Shown here piece after piece: positions 8,902 to 16,972 of a stretch of 35,254 nucleotides of DNA. Position 1 is the stretch's first letter. Each line of letters starts with the position of its first letter. This stretch comes from Falsigemmobacter faecalis. Lineage in GTDB: Bacteria; Pseudomonadota; Alphaproteobacteria; Rhodobacterales; Rhodobacteraceae. The notes beneath the pieces were generated by a model that saw only the letters and a list, made by a program, of their open reading frames with translations, had not been told where the DNA came from and did no database searches. Location: the NCBI RefSeq assembly GCF_003863335.1, contig NZ_RRAZ01000036.1, positions 1 through 35,254 of the forward strand, given 5' to 3'. Position numbers and translations under genes: made by a program.

Positions 8902-10397
8902 GCCGCCATCTGCTGCACCGTCCCTGGGAAAGCAAATCCGAGGCTGATGCGGTCTTTCGGCCCGAGGACTGCCTGTTGAGTGAGGCGCAGGGCGGGCGGC
9001 CCGGCGGCGAGCATGCGGTCCTGATGTCCTCGGGGAGTGCAGCCACGCGGCGGGCGCTTTTGCTGCATCCCTATCCGCTGCGCCAGCCCGCGGCGGATCC
9101 TGCGCGCGAGGGGTTCTTTCTGCGCCCCCGTGAAGGCCGTGAAGAAGAGGCCCCGCCCGAAGCCCGCGCGGCCCTGAGCCGGATGAACCAGGTGATTGCG
9201 CGGGTCCAGGAGTTGGGAGAAGCCCTGGATGATCCGTCAAATCTCTGGGAGCATCTGCGCGAGGCCTGGGACCGCGCAGGCCAGGAGGAAAGCCCGCGGA
9301 TGGCGGAAATCGTGCGCCAGTCCGCAGAGATGGAGCCGGTTCTGAGCCGCCTGCGCAGCACGTTGCGGCGCGTGCTGCGGCGACACCGCGAACTGACGCC
9401 GATGGGGCGGGTTCAGGAAATGGATCGCAGCTCAATGCGCTGGCTGTCACGGCAGCCCGGACGCAGCATCGCAGAGCGCGCAGGCGCTGGTCAGCGGATC
9501 ATGGCCGTCGTTCGTCATGAGGATTTCGACACCCTGGAGAACCGGGTCGCCCATTCTTACGTCACCCTTGCCGCAGAGGTGGGCCGCGAATGGCTGCGCG
9601 AGCATCAGCGCGCCAGTGGCAGCCGCCGCTTTCAGAGTGTCGACAGCTTTGTAAAGCTGTGCCGGGTGACGGCCCTGGATCTGCAGGCCCATGGCATCGG
9701 TTTTGCCGAAGCGGGGATTACCCCCAATTATGTCCTGCTGGAGAACCCGACGTATTCGAGGATCCGCACCAACTGGCTCAGGCTGTTGCAGCGCAAAAAG
9801 GCCAATGACAGCCACTGGGCCTGGCAGGCGCAGACCTGGATGGATTTCACCGTATTGGCGATTGTGCTGGCCCTGAGAGATCTGGAGGGCGCTGAGCTGA
9901 TCGCGCAGTCTCCGATCCTGTTCCGGGAGGAGGCTGAGGGGGGGATCTGGTTCGAACAGGAGCGCCCGATCGCCGTCTTCTGGCTGCGCCATCAGGGCAT
10001 CGTTGCGGAAGTGATGGCCCGTCCGGCGCAGCCCGGCACAGCGCTTCTCGAAGCGCGGGCACCGGTCAGCCTGCGCATCACGCCACTGGGACATGGCAGC
10101 GCGCCGCCGCATCGGGTTGCGGTCTGGGCCGCGCATGCGCTTTTGCCGATAGACCTGAGACAGGCGGCAGCCGGGGCCGCGCAGCGGCTGGACCAGGTGC
10201 GGCGGCTGCCCTCTTTGTCAGAGCGGATCCGCGACGGCCTCATCCTGACCCCCGCGCATGACAGTTTCGCACAGGCTGCGGAACGCCGGGGAAATTGCAC
10301 TGTGGTTGCGGTGGCACTCGGGGCCGCGGGCGAGGCGCTGACGCAGGGCCGCGCAGCCATCAGCGCCTTCCTGCAGCGCGATATCTGGAGCGCGTAA
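8898..10397 (+). CDS. DUF2357/McrC-like protein
   Basis: TTG start in a TTGA overlap with the McrB-type gene; 499 residues, no membrane segment. The central part (about 185-300) has the pattern of DUF2357/McrC proteins, with a hydrophobic helix after FDTLENRVAHSYV (210-222), comparable to the conserved ENR motif of that family. Its position directly after an McrB-type gene supports the call. The carboxyl part contains a possible restriction-endonuclease-like strand pattern (IWFEQERPIAVFWL, then GIVAEVMARP), but I see no convincing D-(x)n-ExK set, so it may be inactive as a nuclease. The likely role is to couple to and activate the AAA+ partner. The family assignment is an inference from short motifs and synteny. 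Confidence 0.6.
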   Translation: MSRHLLHRPWESKSEADAVFRPEDCLLSEAQGGRPGGEHAVLMSSGSAATRRALLLHPYPLRQPAADPAREGFFLRPREGREEEAPPEARAALSRMNQVIARVQELGEALDDPSNLWEHLREAWDRAGQEESPRMAEIVRQSAEMEPVLSRLRSTLRRVLRRHRELTPMGRVQEMDRSSMRWLSRQPGRSIAERAGAGQRIMAVVRHEDFDTLENRVAHSYVTLAAEVGREWLREHQRASGSRRFQSVDSFVKLCRVTALDLQAHGIGFAEAGITPNYVLLENPTYSRIRTNWLRLLQRKKANDSHWAWQAQTWMDFTVLAIVLALRDLEGAELIAQSPILFREEAEGGIWFEQERPIAVFWLRHQGIVAEVMARPAQPGTALLEARAPVSLRITPLGHGSAPPHRVAVWAAHALLPIDLRQAAAGAAQRLDQVRRLPSLSERIRDGLILTPAHDSFAQAAERRGNCTVVAVALGAAGEALTQGRAAISAFLQRDIWSA

Positions 10398-12793
10398 TGT
10401 CTTTTCGCAGGCTTTGTGGCTATGATCTCAACGGCTGGCGGGACCAATCCGCCCGAAACTGGCAGATCACAGCGGATGGGGAACTTGAAGAAGGCCCTGT
10501 CTCTCTGACGGGGGCGGTGACGGATCCCTGTGTGGTTCTGACGGGATCAGGCGGGCGACGCGAATGGATTGGCGGCGCGCAGGCTGCATTGTCGCCGCAT
10601 GGCCTTGGGGAAGGCTGGGGAGATCTTGGTGATCCCGCGCGCAGGCGGCGGGTGCGGGATTGTCTTGCCGATCAGGCCGTCCGGCCCGAGCAGCTTGCAG
10701 CAGCGTTGAAGGGGCTCACGGCGGGGGCTGCGACCATCGCGATTTCGCTGGAAGAACAGGAGGGCCAGGACGAGGCGCTGCAGGACCGGTTGCTGCGGGC
10801 GGTCTCGGCGGCCCGGCTCGGCCAGCCGGTTCTTGTCTGGCGCAGTGTCCTGGCTCTGCTGGGGCACCTTCAGCTGGATGGGGCCGGGGACAATCTCTCC
10901 GAAGGCGACCGGATCGGGGTGATCTGTCACGATGCTGAGGGGTTTTCTGTGCAAATCCTGCGGCTGCGCGAAGAAGAAACCCTGCATGGGCGTATCCTGA
11001 CGCCGGAGCGCCAGAAGGCGGCCCGGCACGTAAACTCGCCCTGGGGCTATCACGGTCTTCTGGATGAGGCGGCCCGGGTCACCGCGCAGATCACCCCGCA
11101 GCTTCGCGGCGATCTGGCCGGGCAGATGCGCCGGTTGAGCACCTTTGCGCTTTCCGGCGCGCAACAGGAGGAACTTTTACGCGACGCTGCAGGGCGGTTT
11201 CATCTGATCCGAACCCCGGCAGAGTTTGATCTGCCAGAGCAGACCCCTGATCTGTCAGGCTTCAGTGAACTCGCGGGATGCCAGACAGTGCTCTTTGAAA
11301 GTCACTGCTCGGGCGCGGTTTATGCGTCCTTGTTTCGTGAACTCTCCGCTCTGTGTCCGAAGCCTTTGCAGCCTCTCTTTGCCGGGGCCGTGGCTTTTGG
11401 CGCGTTCGAGGCCGCGCGGCGCCTCGCGGCAGGTGAGCCGGTTTACTACGATTTTCTTCCTCAGATATCGACCATCGTTCTGGGCGCGGAAGGGGCGGGC
11501 AGCTTTGATCTGATCGAGCCCGAGGCCCGTCTGCCTGCGGGGCGCGTCTATCGCTCACCGGTCGCGGCGGATTTTGGTCTGCAGCGCGGCGCGAAAGAGC
11601 TGAAGGTCTACCTCAGGAGAGAGCTGGACCCCCGGCCCAGGCTCGCGCGTCATCTGCTGGACGTGGAAATCCATAAGCAGACCAAGGTCTCCCTTCACAT
11701 CGAACAGGCCCCCGCTGCGGGGCGCGCGCAGTTAATCGTTGAAGCGCCCGACCTTGGGCGGCAGTTCCGGCTGAACTGGGCGCAGGCGGAGGTCTGTCCC
11801 GAGAGCTGGGAAGACCTGATTGCGAAGCTAAGCACACCTCCCGTGTCCATCCCCCGGCGCATGGTTCTTGAGGGGGGCACAGAGCCATGGCAAAGGACCC
11901 CGACCTCTGACGGGCTGGCGCTCGCCTTGCATCGGCAGTCCGGCAGGCCATCCGCTGACTGGGAGGTGCTTGCTGGTTTAATGTGCCGCAAAGCCGACGG
12001 GCGCTACCCCATTTCCAGCGACGGCGATCTGACGCCGGAGCTTCCTGCTGTCACTGTTGCAAACCTTGAGGCCGTCAATGCGCGGGCCATGACGCATCTG
12101 CGCGCCAGAGCCAGCGGAGAGATCACGGCTGACAACAGCTCCTTGAAATACCTGACCTGGCAGTTCCGGCGCGCACCTGCGGGACTGGCACGCATGCTGC
12201 TCGATGTGCTGCGGTTGCGGGAGCCGGGCAAAAAGCATCCCTTTATCCGCAGCCAGATGAGCTGGATTCTGGTGGCGCAGGGTCTTGGGCGCATCTGTCA
12301 GCGGCCTCAGGACGAAGAAGACCTCCTGCGCATCTGTCTTGCGAGGCAGATCACTGACTGGAGCTACCGCGTGGAGACGGCGGCGGTCGCCTTTGTGCTC
12401 TCCCGCTCTCCGACCGCCCATCACTTTCTGACGCCAAAGGATCTGCACAGACTTGTAAAGCGCATCAGGCTTGAATTCGAAGCAGAGCGTGGCAGCGATT
12501 ACACGAAGTTCAACTACGCACCGCTTCTGCTTGCAGGCCTGCTGCGTCAGCGCGAGCGGGACCGCTCTGCCTTTGTGCTGGGCCGCGATCCGCTGGCGCA
12601 GGTTCTGGACGATCTCATCGACGGCACCCTAAGCGACTTTGACAGCCGGCGCAGCTCATCTCCGAGCCGGATCCGAAATATTGCCCGCTATCGCCCGCTG
12701 CTTAAAGCCCTGCGGGATGAATTGCGCGGTGAAGGCACAGATCCGGATATTCTTTTGCATATTCATAATCTTGACGATGACCCCAAAGGGTAG
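10397..12793 (+). CDS. Divergent Hsp70-like ATPase with helical tail
   Basis: ATG at 10397 overlaps the previous stop by one base (TAATG), six bases after GGAG; 798 residues. The amino end CGYDLNGW sits where Hsp70 proteins have GIDLGTT, so phosphate loop 1 is altered. At about 325-380 there is a clear Hsp70-like run: FAGAVAFGAFEAARRLAAGE, then PVYYDFLPQISTIVLG and EARLPAGRVYR, matching the end of the nucleotide-binding domain and start of the substrate-binding beta domain (to about 435). About 440-798 is mostly helical and may be the DUF3731-type tail of large YegD-like Hsp70 homologues (from memory). It probably acts as a chaperone-like switch for the other four products. Last gene of the operon. 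Confidence 0.65.
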   Translation: MSFRRLCGYDLNGWRDQSARNWQITADGELEEGPVSLTGAVTDPCVVLTGSGGRREWIGGAQAALSPHGLGEGWGDLGDPARRRRVRDCLADQAVRPEQLAAALKGLTAGAATIAISLEEQEGQDEALQDRLLRAVSAARLGQPVLVWRSVLALLGHLQLDGAGDNLSEGDRIGVICHDAEGFSVQILRLREEETLHGRILTPERQKAARHVNSPWGYHGLLDEAARVTAQITPQLRGDLAGQMRRLSTFALSGAQQEELLRDAAGRFHLIRTPAEFDLPEQTPDLSGFSELAGCQTVLFESHCSGAVYASLFRELSALCPKPLQPLFAGAVAFGAFEAARRLAAGEPVYYDFLPQISTIVLGAEGAGSFDLIEPEARLPAGRVYRSPVAADFGLQRGAKELKVYLRRELDPRPRLARHLLDVEIHKQTKVSLHIEQAPAAGRAQLIVEAPDLGRQFRLNWAQAEVCPESWEDLIAKLSTPPVSIPRRMVLEGGTEPWQRTPTSDGLALALHRQSGRPSADWEVLAGLMCRKADGRYPISSDGDLTPELPAVTVANLEAVNARAMTHLRARASGEITADNSSLKYLTWQFRRAPAGLARMLLDVLRLREPGKKHPFIRSQMSWILVAQGLGRICQRPQDEEDLLRICLARQITDWSYRVETAAVAFVLSRSPTAHHFLTPKDLHRLVKRIRLEFEAERGSDYTKFNYAPLLLAGLLRQRERDRSAFVLGRDPLAQVLDDLIDGTLSDFDSRRSSSPSRIRNIARYRPLLKALRDELRGEGTDPDILLHIHNLDDDPKG

Positions 12794-12803
12794 ATCGCAG
12801 GTG

Positions 12804-12818
12804 GCCTCACACTGAGGC
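12804..12818 (+). terminator. Weak hairpin after the defence operon
   Basis: GCCTCA-CAC-TGAGGC begins 10 bases after the stop codon of the Hsp70-like gene. The stem is only 6 bp and no T-run follows, so its role as a terminator is doubtful. Confidence 0.25.
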
Positions 12819-13149
12819 GGTCTCTGCCCCTCGGGTCGTTGGCAACCCTCTCAGCCATCGGCTTAATCTGACGTCGCCAATGCCATCGCTTCCTGACCTT
12901 TGCGTGCAAAGAGCAGGCCATTTCCCCGCTCATCCCGTCAGATGGACTGGATGTCTGCGTCGCCGTGGGGCAGGGGGCTCGTCTTTCGAAGCCTCGGGCA
13001 TCGCGGGGGTCGTGCCCCCGCAATGCCGTTCCTGCGTTTCTGCAAGGCTGATTTTTCCGGAGGCTGGCAGGCAGCGAAATGCACATCAGAGATATTCTGC
13101 CCAAGCCTGATGATGTGAGCCCTGAAAACCGGATCGTTTGAAACCGGAG
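12819..13149. other. Non-coding stretch between operon and IS3 remnant
   Basis: I find no gene I can support on either strand. A hairpin with arms GCGGGGG and CCCCCGC lies at about 13002-13020 with partly matching outer bases (GCAT/ATGC). The stretch is probably mobile-element debris. Confidence 0.4.
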
Positions 13150-13622
13150 TTTTTCGGCTGCCCTTCCCATGGCCGGGAGGAGTGAAAACCGATGAAATCC
13201 TCGAAGTTTTCGGCTGCCCGGAAGGGTTCATCCTGAAGCGGGGCGCAGACGGCATGCTGGTGGCGGATCTCTGCTGTAAGGCCGGGATCCGCCCTGCGAC
13301 TTACGTCAGCTGGAAGAAAAGATACAAGCGCATGCTGCCGAAGGATATGCGGCGGATAAAGCTGCGTGAAGACGAAAATGCGCAAGCTGGTGGCAGACTT
13401 GTCTCCGGACAGGGAAATGCTGTGAGGCATGTCCTGCGCCGAAAGCTCAAAGGCCTGCCGGAAGGCGTCAGCTTGTCGACCGCACCTGCCTCGAATGGAA
13501 CGTCTCGATCCGGAGGGCCTGCGCGGTTTTTCTCGTTGATACGTCGAGCTGCCATTCCAAAGCGTGGCGGTCCGGGCAGGCCAGCATAGAGCAGAAGATC
13601 CGCGACATTTGTCAGATGTAAA

Positions 13623-13664
13623 TGCTGGATTAAACTTCCCCTTTTCGGGAGATTACGTCCAGCA
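13623..13664. repeat. Hairpin insertion in IS3 orfB
   Basis: Outer arms TGCTGGA (13623-13629) and TCCAGCA (13658-13664), with further matches inside (TAA/TTA, CT/AG, CCC/GGG) around a CTTTTC loop. It lies just after codons for EQKIRDICQ and before the ARREG-like region, where the family has no such sequence. Confidence 0.55.
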
Positions 13665-14146
13665 CTCACAGTCAGGCCCTTATACGCTACGGCTGCATGC
13701 CATGCTGTGTCGCGATGGCTTGCACATAACCTCCCAAAAAAAACCAGAGGATCTACAGTGCGTTAGGGATGCAACTGCACAACACCGAGGTGTGAGCCGC
13801 TACCGGGTCAAGGCCAGGCTTCGCGAAGACCGGCAGCGGGCCACAGCCGCTCATGAGACCTGGGCAATGACCCGTCGACCGGCTGCTAGATCCGGGTTCT
13901 GACGGTCGTTGACATCGTCTCCCGCGTCTCGCCCGTCGTGGATCCACGCTTCAGCTATCGGGCTGAGAAAGTCGTTGAGACGCCTGAGCGCCTCGGCGCA
14001 GAACGCGGCTATCCCAGGACAACCCGGGTCGGCCAGGGGCCCGAATTCATCTCCCGCGATCTGGATCTCGGGGCCTGTACCAAGGGGGGGCACCCTCGAC
14101 TTCTCCCGGCCCGGAAAACCCACCGATAACGCCTTCATCCTGCGGC

Positions 14147-14184
14147 GGGGGAACCCCCCCCCCGGAGTGTTCCCTGGTCCCTCC
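14147..14184. repeat. Hairpin insertion in IS3 integrase core
   Basis: Arms GGGAAC (14149-14154) and GTTCCC (14169-14174) enclose a C-run and CGGAGT. It splits the integrase motif between DNAFI (ending near 14139) and GRFRAEC (from about 14196). On the minus strand the flank reads GAGGAGGGACCAG and the core TCCGGGGG, matching the flank and core of the 24341-24365 element. Confidence 0.55.
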
Positions 14185-14267
14185 TCGCATTCATTGGCCG
14201 CTTCCGCGCGGAATGCCTCAGCGCGCACTGGTTCATGACGCTTGCCGACGCGCGCGCAAAGATGAAG

Positions 14268-14358
14268 ACATGAGGAAGCTCAGAAAACGCTCCGGGTATG
14301 AGCAGGACAAGCATTTGATCCGAGGAATCAAATGCCCTGCGATTGGTTTTCCCGACGA
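14268..14358. repeat. Two nested palindromic insertions
   Basis: A left half-element GAAAACGCTCCGGG (14283-14296) with flank TGAGGAAGCTCA, and a right half GGTTTTCCCGACGA (14345-14358), match the two sides of the 1414-1440 type. Between them is a second element: GCATTTGATCC (14311-14321), GA, GGAATCAAATGC (14324-14335), with its own flank GAGCAGGACAA. The whole 90-bp block interrupts the IS3 orfB sequence between ADARAKM and the RPQGAIG region. Confidence 0.6.
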
Positions 14359-14584
14359 TTGGGTTGAGGGACGACAACACCGAACGACCGCAGGGCGCCA
14401 TTGGCGATAAGACGCCCTGCGAACTGGCAAAGCCGGGGCCTGCATCCGGCCCGGGCCCCGGCTGAAGGCCCGAAAATTCCAGCTTCGGGCGGTCCGGAAA
14501 CCGGGCTCCCTCCATTGAAGAGCAGTCTCTGGCGTCCGCCGGTCCGGGTTTGGGATCAGGGGGGCAGCTGGCAGGACCGCCCGC

Positions 14585-15808
14585 TCAGACCCGGGAACGA
14601 CAATAGCTGCAGACTGCCCCGGCTGCCACGCGCAGGCCCAGTTCGAGATCCTCCCGCGCCGTATCTTCCGCAAAACTGTGACTGATACCTGCAATCGAGG
14701 GCACAAAAAGCATCGCCATCGGCATGCGGAGCGAGAGATTTGCGGCATCATGCAAAGCCCCGGACGTCATCACCCGCCACTTTCCGGCTGCCAGTTGACC
14801 GGCCGCCTGCGACAGGGCCCCAACCAGCCCGGGGTCGCTCAGGGTGGGGGGAAGGCTGTCGCAGCCAAAACGCTCCCAGCTCAGCCCCATCTCACCTGCC
14901 ACCTCTTCGCAGGTGCTGTAGAGGATGTCGCGCATCTGATCGAGGCGGCTCTCCTCAGCGTCACGCCACTGAATGGTGAAATCCGCCCGGCCCGGGACCA
15001 CAGAGTTCGCATTCGGCTGCAGATCGACGCGGCCGATCGTCCAGACCGTCGCCGGAGTTGCCACGCCAGCCAGACGCTCATTGATGCGCGAGGCCATGGT
15101 GACAAGGCCCTGAAAGGCATCGCGGCGCAGATGCATCAGCGTGGTTCCCGCGTGGTTCTGTTGGCCGCAAAAGCGCATGCGCTCGGTGCGGATGCCCACA
15201 ATCGCTTCGACCACACCGATCTGCTCTCCTGCCAGATCAAGCGCGCCGCCCTGCTCAATATGCAGCTCTAAAAAGCCATGGAAACGCTCGGGAGAAACGT
15301 CCCGCGGGGCGGGCAGACGCGCGCGGATGACGCGCGCTTCCGCGAGGCTGAGGCCGTTGTCGTCACACCCCTTATCGGCCTCCTCAAGGCTGAGGGAGCC
15401 CGCACAATACCGCGAGCCGATCAGATTGCCAAAGCGCCCCTCCTCATCCTGAAAGGAGACGCAGGCAATCGCCGGACCGCCCTGCTCAAGGCTGGCGCGT
15501 GCGAGCTCCAGCCCTGCGATGACGCCATAGGCCCCGTCGAGCCAGCCGCCTTCAGGCTGGGTATCGCTGTGCGATCCGACCAGAAGCGCAGGCGCATTGC
15601 CGGGGGGCAGACCAAAGACATTGCCAAGGGCGTCGACCGAGACCTCAAGCCCGGCCTCTTCCATGCGCCGCACCAGCCAGGAACGGGCCTCAATATCGGC
15701 CTCCGAGAAGGCCTGGCGCACCACCCCGGTGCTGACCTGGCCGATGCCGCGCAGGGCGTCGAGATCGCTCAGCATGCGTTTGGTATCAACGGTGAAGGTG
15801 TCGGTCAT
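14585..15808 (-). CDS. M20-family amidohydrolase / N-carbamoylase
   Basis: The product of 407 residues (ATG at 15808) belongs to the zinc peptidase M20 group that contains N-carbamoyl-L-amino acid hydrolases, beta-ureidopropionases and allantoate amidohydrolases. Visible metal-binding features: GSHSDT (H80, D82), GGWLDGAYG (D91), FQDEEGRFG (E122/E123), ELHIEQG (H183), and a late AGISHSF histidine near 378. The NSVVPGRADFT stretch belongs to the lid/dimerisation domain. These enzymes typically release CO2 and ammonia from ureido groups. An upstream start would extend it by 51 residues into non-conserved sequence, so I reject it. It is transcribed away from the LysR gene with a 137-bp gap, which makes it a likely target of that regulator. 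Exact substrate not decidable. Confidence 0.85.
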   Translation of the reverse strand: MTDTFTVDTKRMLSDLDALRGIGQVSTGVVRQAFSEADIEARSWLVRRMEEAGLEVSVDALGNVFGLPPGNAPALLVGSHSDTQPEGGWLDGAYGVIAGLELARASLEQGGPAIACVSFQDEEGRFGNLIGSRYCAGSLSLEEADKGCDDNGLSLAEARVIRARLPAPRDVSPERFHGFLELHIEQGGALDLAGEQIGVVEAIVGIRTERMRFCGQQNHAGTTLMHLRRDAFQGLVTMASRINERLAGVATPATVWTIGRVDLQPNANSVVPGRADFTIQWRDAEESRLDQMRDILYSTCEEVAGEMGLSWERFGCDSLPPTLSDPGLVGALSQAAGQLAAGKWRVMTSGALHDAANLSLRMPMAMLFVPSIAGISHSFAEDTAREDLELGLRVAAGAVCSYCRSRV

Positions 15809-15917
15809 CTGGGCGATCGCTTCTGAATGGGAGGGCCGCGGGGCCGGGCCGGGTGGAGACTGCGATCCGGGATAGCGCTGATCGGCTTGCGAAAAAAGAG
15901 CAGGGCTGTTTAGTTTA

Positions 15918-15934
15918 CTTGCATCAATTGCAAG
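15918..15934. promoter_or_regulatory. LysR-type dyad in the divergent intergenic region
   Basis: CTTGCA-TCAAT-TGCAAG is an exact 6-bp dyad with a 5-base spacer, of the T-N11-A form bound by LysR regulators. It lies 12 bases before the regulator's ATG and 110 bases before the hydrolase start. The same half-site TGCAAG recurs before the deiminase gene. Confidence 0.5.
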
Positions 15935-15945
15935 AAAGCAGCCGA

Positions 15946-16878
15946 ATGGCGAAATTTTCAACCTCCAGCTATGATATCCGCCAATTGAGAACCTTTACCA
16001 CCGTGGTTGAATTCGGCGGCATGTCAGCCGCGGCGATAAAACTGGGGACCAGTCTTTCCAGCGTCAGCCGGGATATCACCGCGCTGGAGACACGGCTGGG
16101 GATCGCGCTCTGCAGCAGGGGAAGGTCGGGATTCAGCCTGACGCCGCATGGCGCGGATGTTCATGGTGCAGCGCTGCAACTGCTTGAAGCTATGAAGATA
16201 TTTGAGCAAACCGTCGATCATTCGCGCAGCTCTGCGGGGGGCACGCTGACGCTTGGCTCGATCGACAGTGTGATCACCAACCCCGAGGCAGGGATCGTGC
16301 GCGCCCTCTCGCAGATTCACAGGATTTTGCCCGATATTCAGGTCAATGTCTCGATGCACCCCGTGTCGGTCATCGACGTCAAAGTGCGGAACAGCGAGCT
16401 CGATATGGGGATCACCGCCCAGCCTGAAGGACTTCCTGCGCTGGTCTATGAAAATGCGTTCAAAGAAAACCAACGTCTTTATATTGCAAGATATTCTCCC
16501 CATGTTCAGCTGGCGAAAGCGGTCGGAGAGGCGCTCTCTGCGGGCCGCGAGCCGCCGGCGGGAAGCCGCATTCCCTATATCGCCCGCAGCTACCGCGCCG
16601 ATGCCTTTTCCGAGCTTGAGCGGGTGATGCCCTTCCAGGTGGTGGCGCGGGGCAGCAGCCTGGAGTCGATTCTCGCTTCGGTTCTTGCAGGCCTGGGTTG
16701 TGCGGTGCTGCCTGCCCATATTTTAAGCAAAGCCGGGGGAGAACAGTTAATGGAAATACCGACGCCTTTTACCCCGATGGACGTCCAGTTCCACTTCGCC
16801 TACCGCCGCGATTCACTTAAATTACGGGCAATCCGCACGATGGTTGCCTGCTTTCACGAGGCTGCTTTGAAGCGATGA
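15946..16878 (+). CDS. LysR-family transcriptional regulator
   Basis: 310 residues from ATG 15946. Residues 8-67 form the LysR winged helix-turn-helix (DIRQLRTFTTVVEFGGMSAA, then LSSVSRDITALETRLGIALC), followed by a substrate-binding-like effector domain (TLTLGSIDSVIT at the start, SILASVLAGLGCAVLPAHIL late), normal length for the family. A longer reading from 15853 would place the dyad inside the gene, so I prefer 15946. It lies between the M20 hydrolase (divergent) and the deiminase-transporter genes (same direction), and both sides carry TGCAAG/CTTGCA motifs, so it probably controls the cluster in response to the substrate or a breakdown product. Confidence 0.9.
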   Translation: MAKFSTSSYDIRQLRTFTTVVEFGGMSAAAIKLGTSLSSVSRDITALETRLGIALCSRGRSGFSLTPHGADVHGAALQLLEAMKIFEQTVDHSRSSAGGTLTLGSIDSVITNPEAGIVRALSQIHRILPDIQVNVSMHPVSVIDVKVRNSELDMGITAQPEGLPALVYENAFKENQRLYIARYSPHVQLAKAVGEALSAGREPPAGSRIPYIARSYRADAFSELERVMPFQVVARGSSLESILASVLAGLGCAVLPAHILSKAGGEQLMEIPTPFTPMDVQFHFAYRRDSLKLRAIRTMVACFHEAALKR

Positions 16879-16880
16879 GT

Positions 16881-16905
16881 TGCAAGATCTGCAAGTGAAC
16901 TTGCG
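16881..16905. promoter_or_regulatory. Repeated TGCAAG motifs before the deiminase gene
   Basis: TGCAAG occurs at 16881-16886 and 16890-16895, and the inverted CTTGCG at 16900-16905, forming TGCAAG-TGAA-CTTGCG with one mismatch. This echoes the LysR dyad at 15918-15934 and suggests a second binding region for the same regulator. Confidence 0.4.
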
Positions 16906-16972
16906 TAAAATCTGCTTTGCCCTGCCTCAATCTTTGCTCAGTCATAGTCTGAACGCAAAGAATGAGGCGATT

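Larger units (their letters stand above)
13150..14575 (+). pseudogene. Broken IS3-family element (orfA and orfB)
   Basis: orfA begins with ATG at 13192 (MKSSKFS), shifts frame almost at once, then continues FILKRGADGMLVADLCCKAG, YVSWKKRYKRMLPKDMRR and, after further shifts, KLVADLSPDREML. orfB pieces follow: LVDRTCLEWNVSIRRAC (about 13475-13525), VKARLREDRQRATAAHETWA (about 13805-13865), SPVVDPRFSYRAEKVVET (13930-13983), GPEFISRDLDL, TLDFSRPGKPTDNAFI, GRFRAECLSAHWFMTLADARAK, and RPQGAIGDKTPCELA near 14390. The order fits an IS3 integrase, but it contains several frameshifts and at least three hairpin insertions (13623-13664, 14147-14184, 14268-14358). It separates the defence operon from the catabolic cluster. 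Confidence 0.8.

Noticed and set aside
2131-12793. Assignment of the operon to Zorya or DISARM
   Set aside because: No MotA/MotB-like ZorA/ZorB pair, no DrmA/DrmB/DrmC features and no methyltransferase were seen. Two anchored coiled-coil proteins alone are not enough.
12763-13170. Minus-strand open frame after the Hsp70-like gene (RKRWHWRRQIKPMAERV segment)
   Set aside because: I could not match it to a family and it spans IS3 upstream debris; not reported as a gene.
14585-15961. Extended start of the M20 hydrolase at 15961
   Set aside because: The extra 51 residues are not conserved-looking and run across the LysR dyad and start; the ATG at 15808 gives the usual family length.
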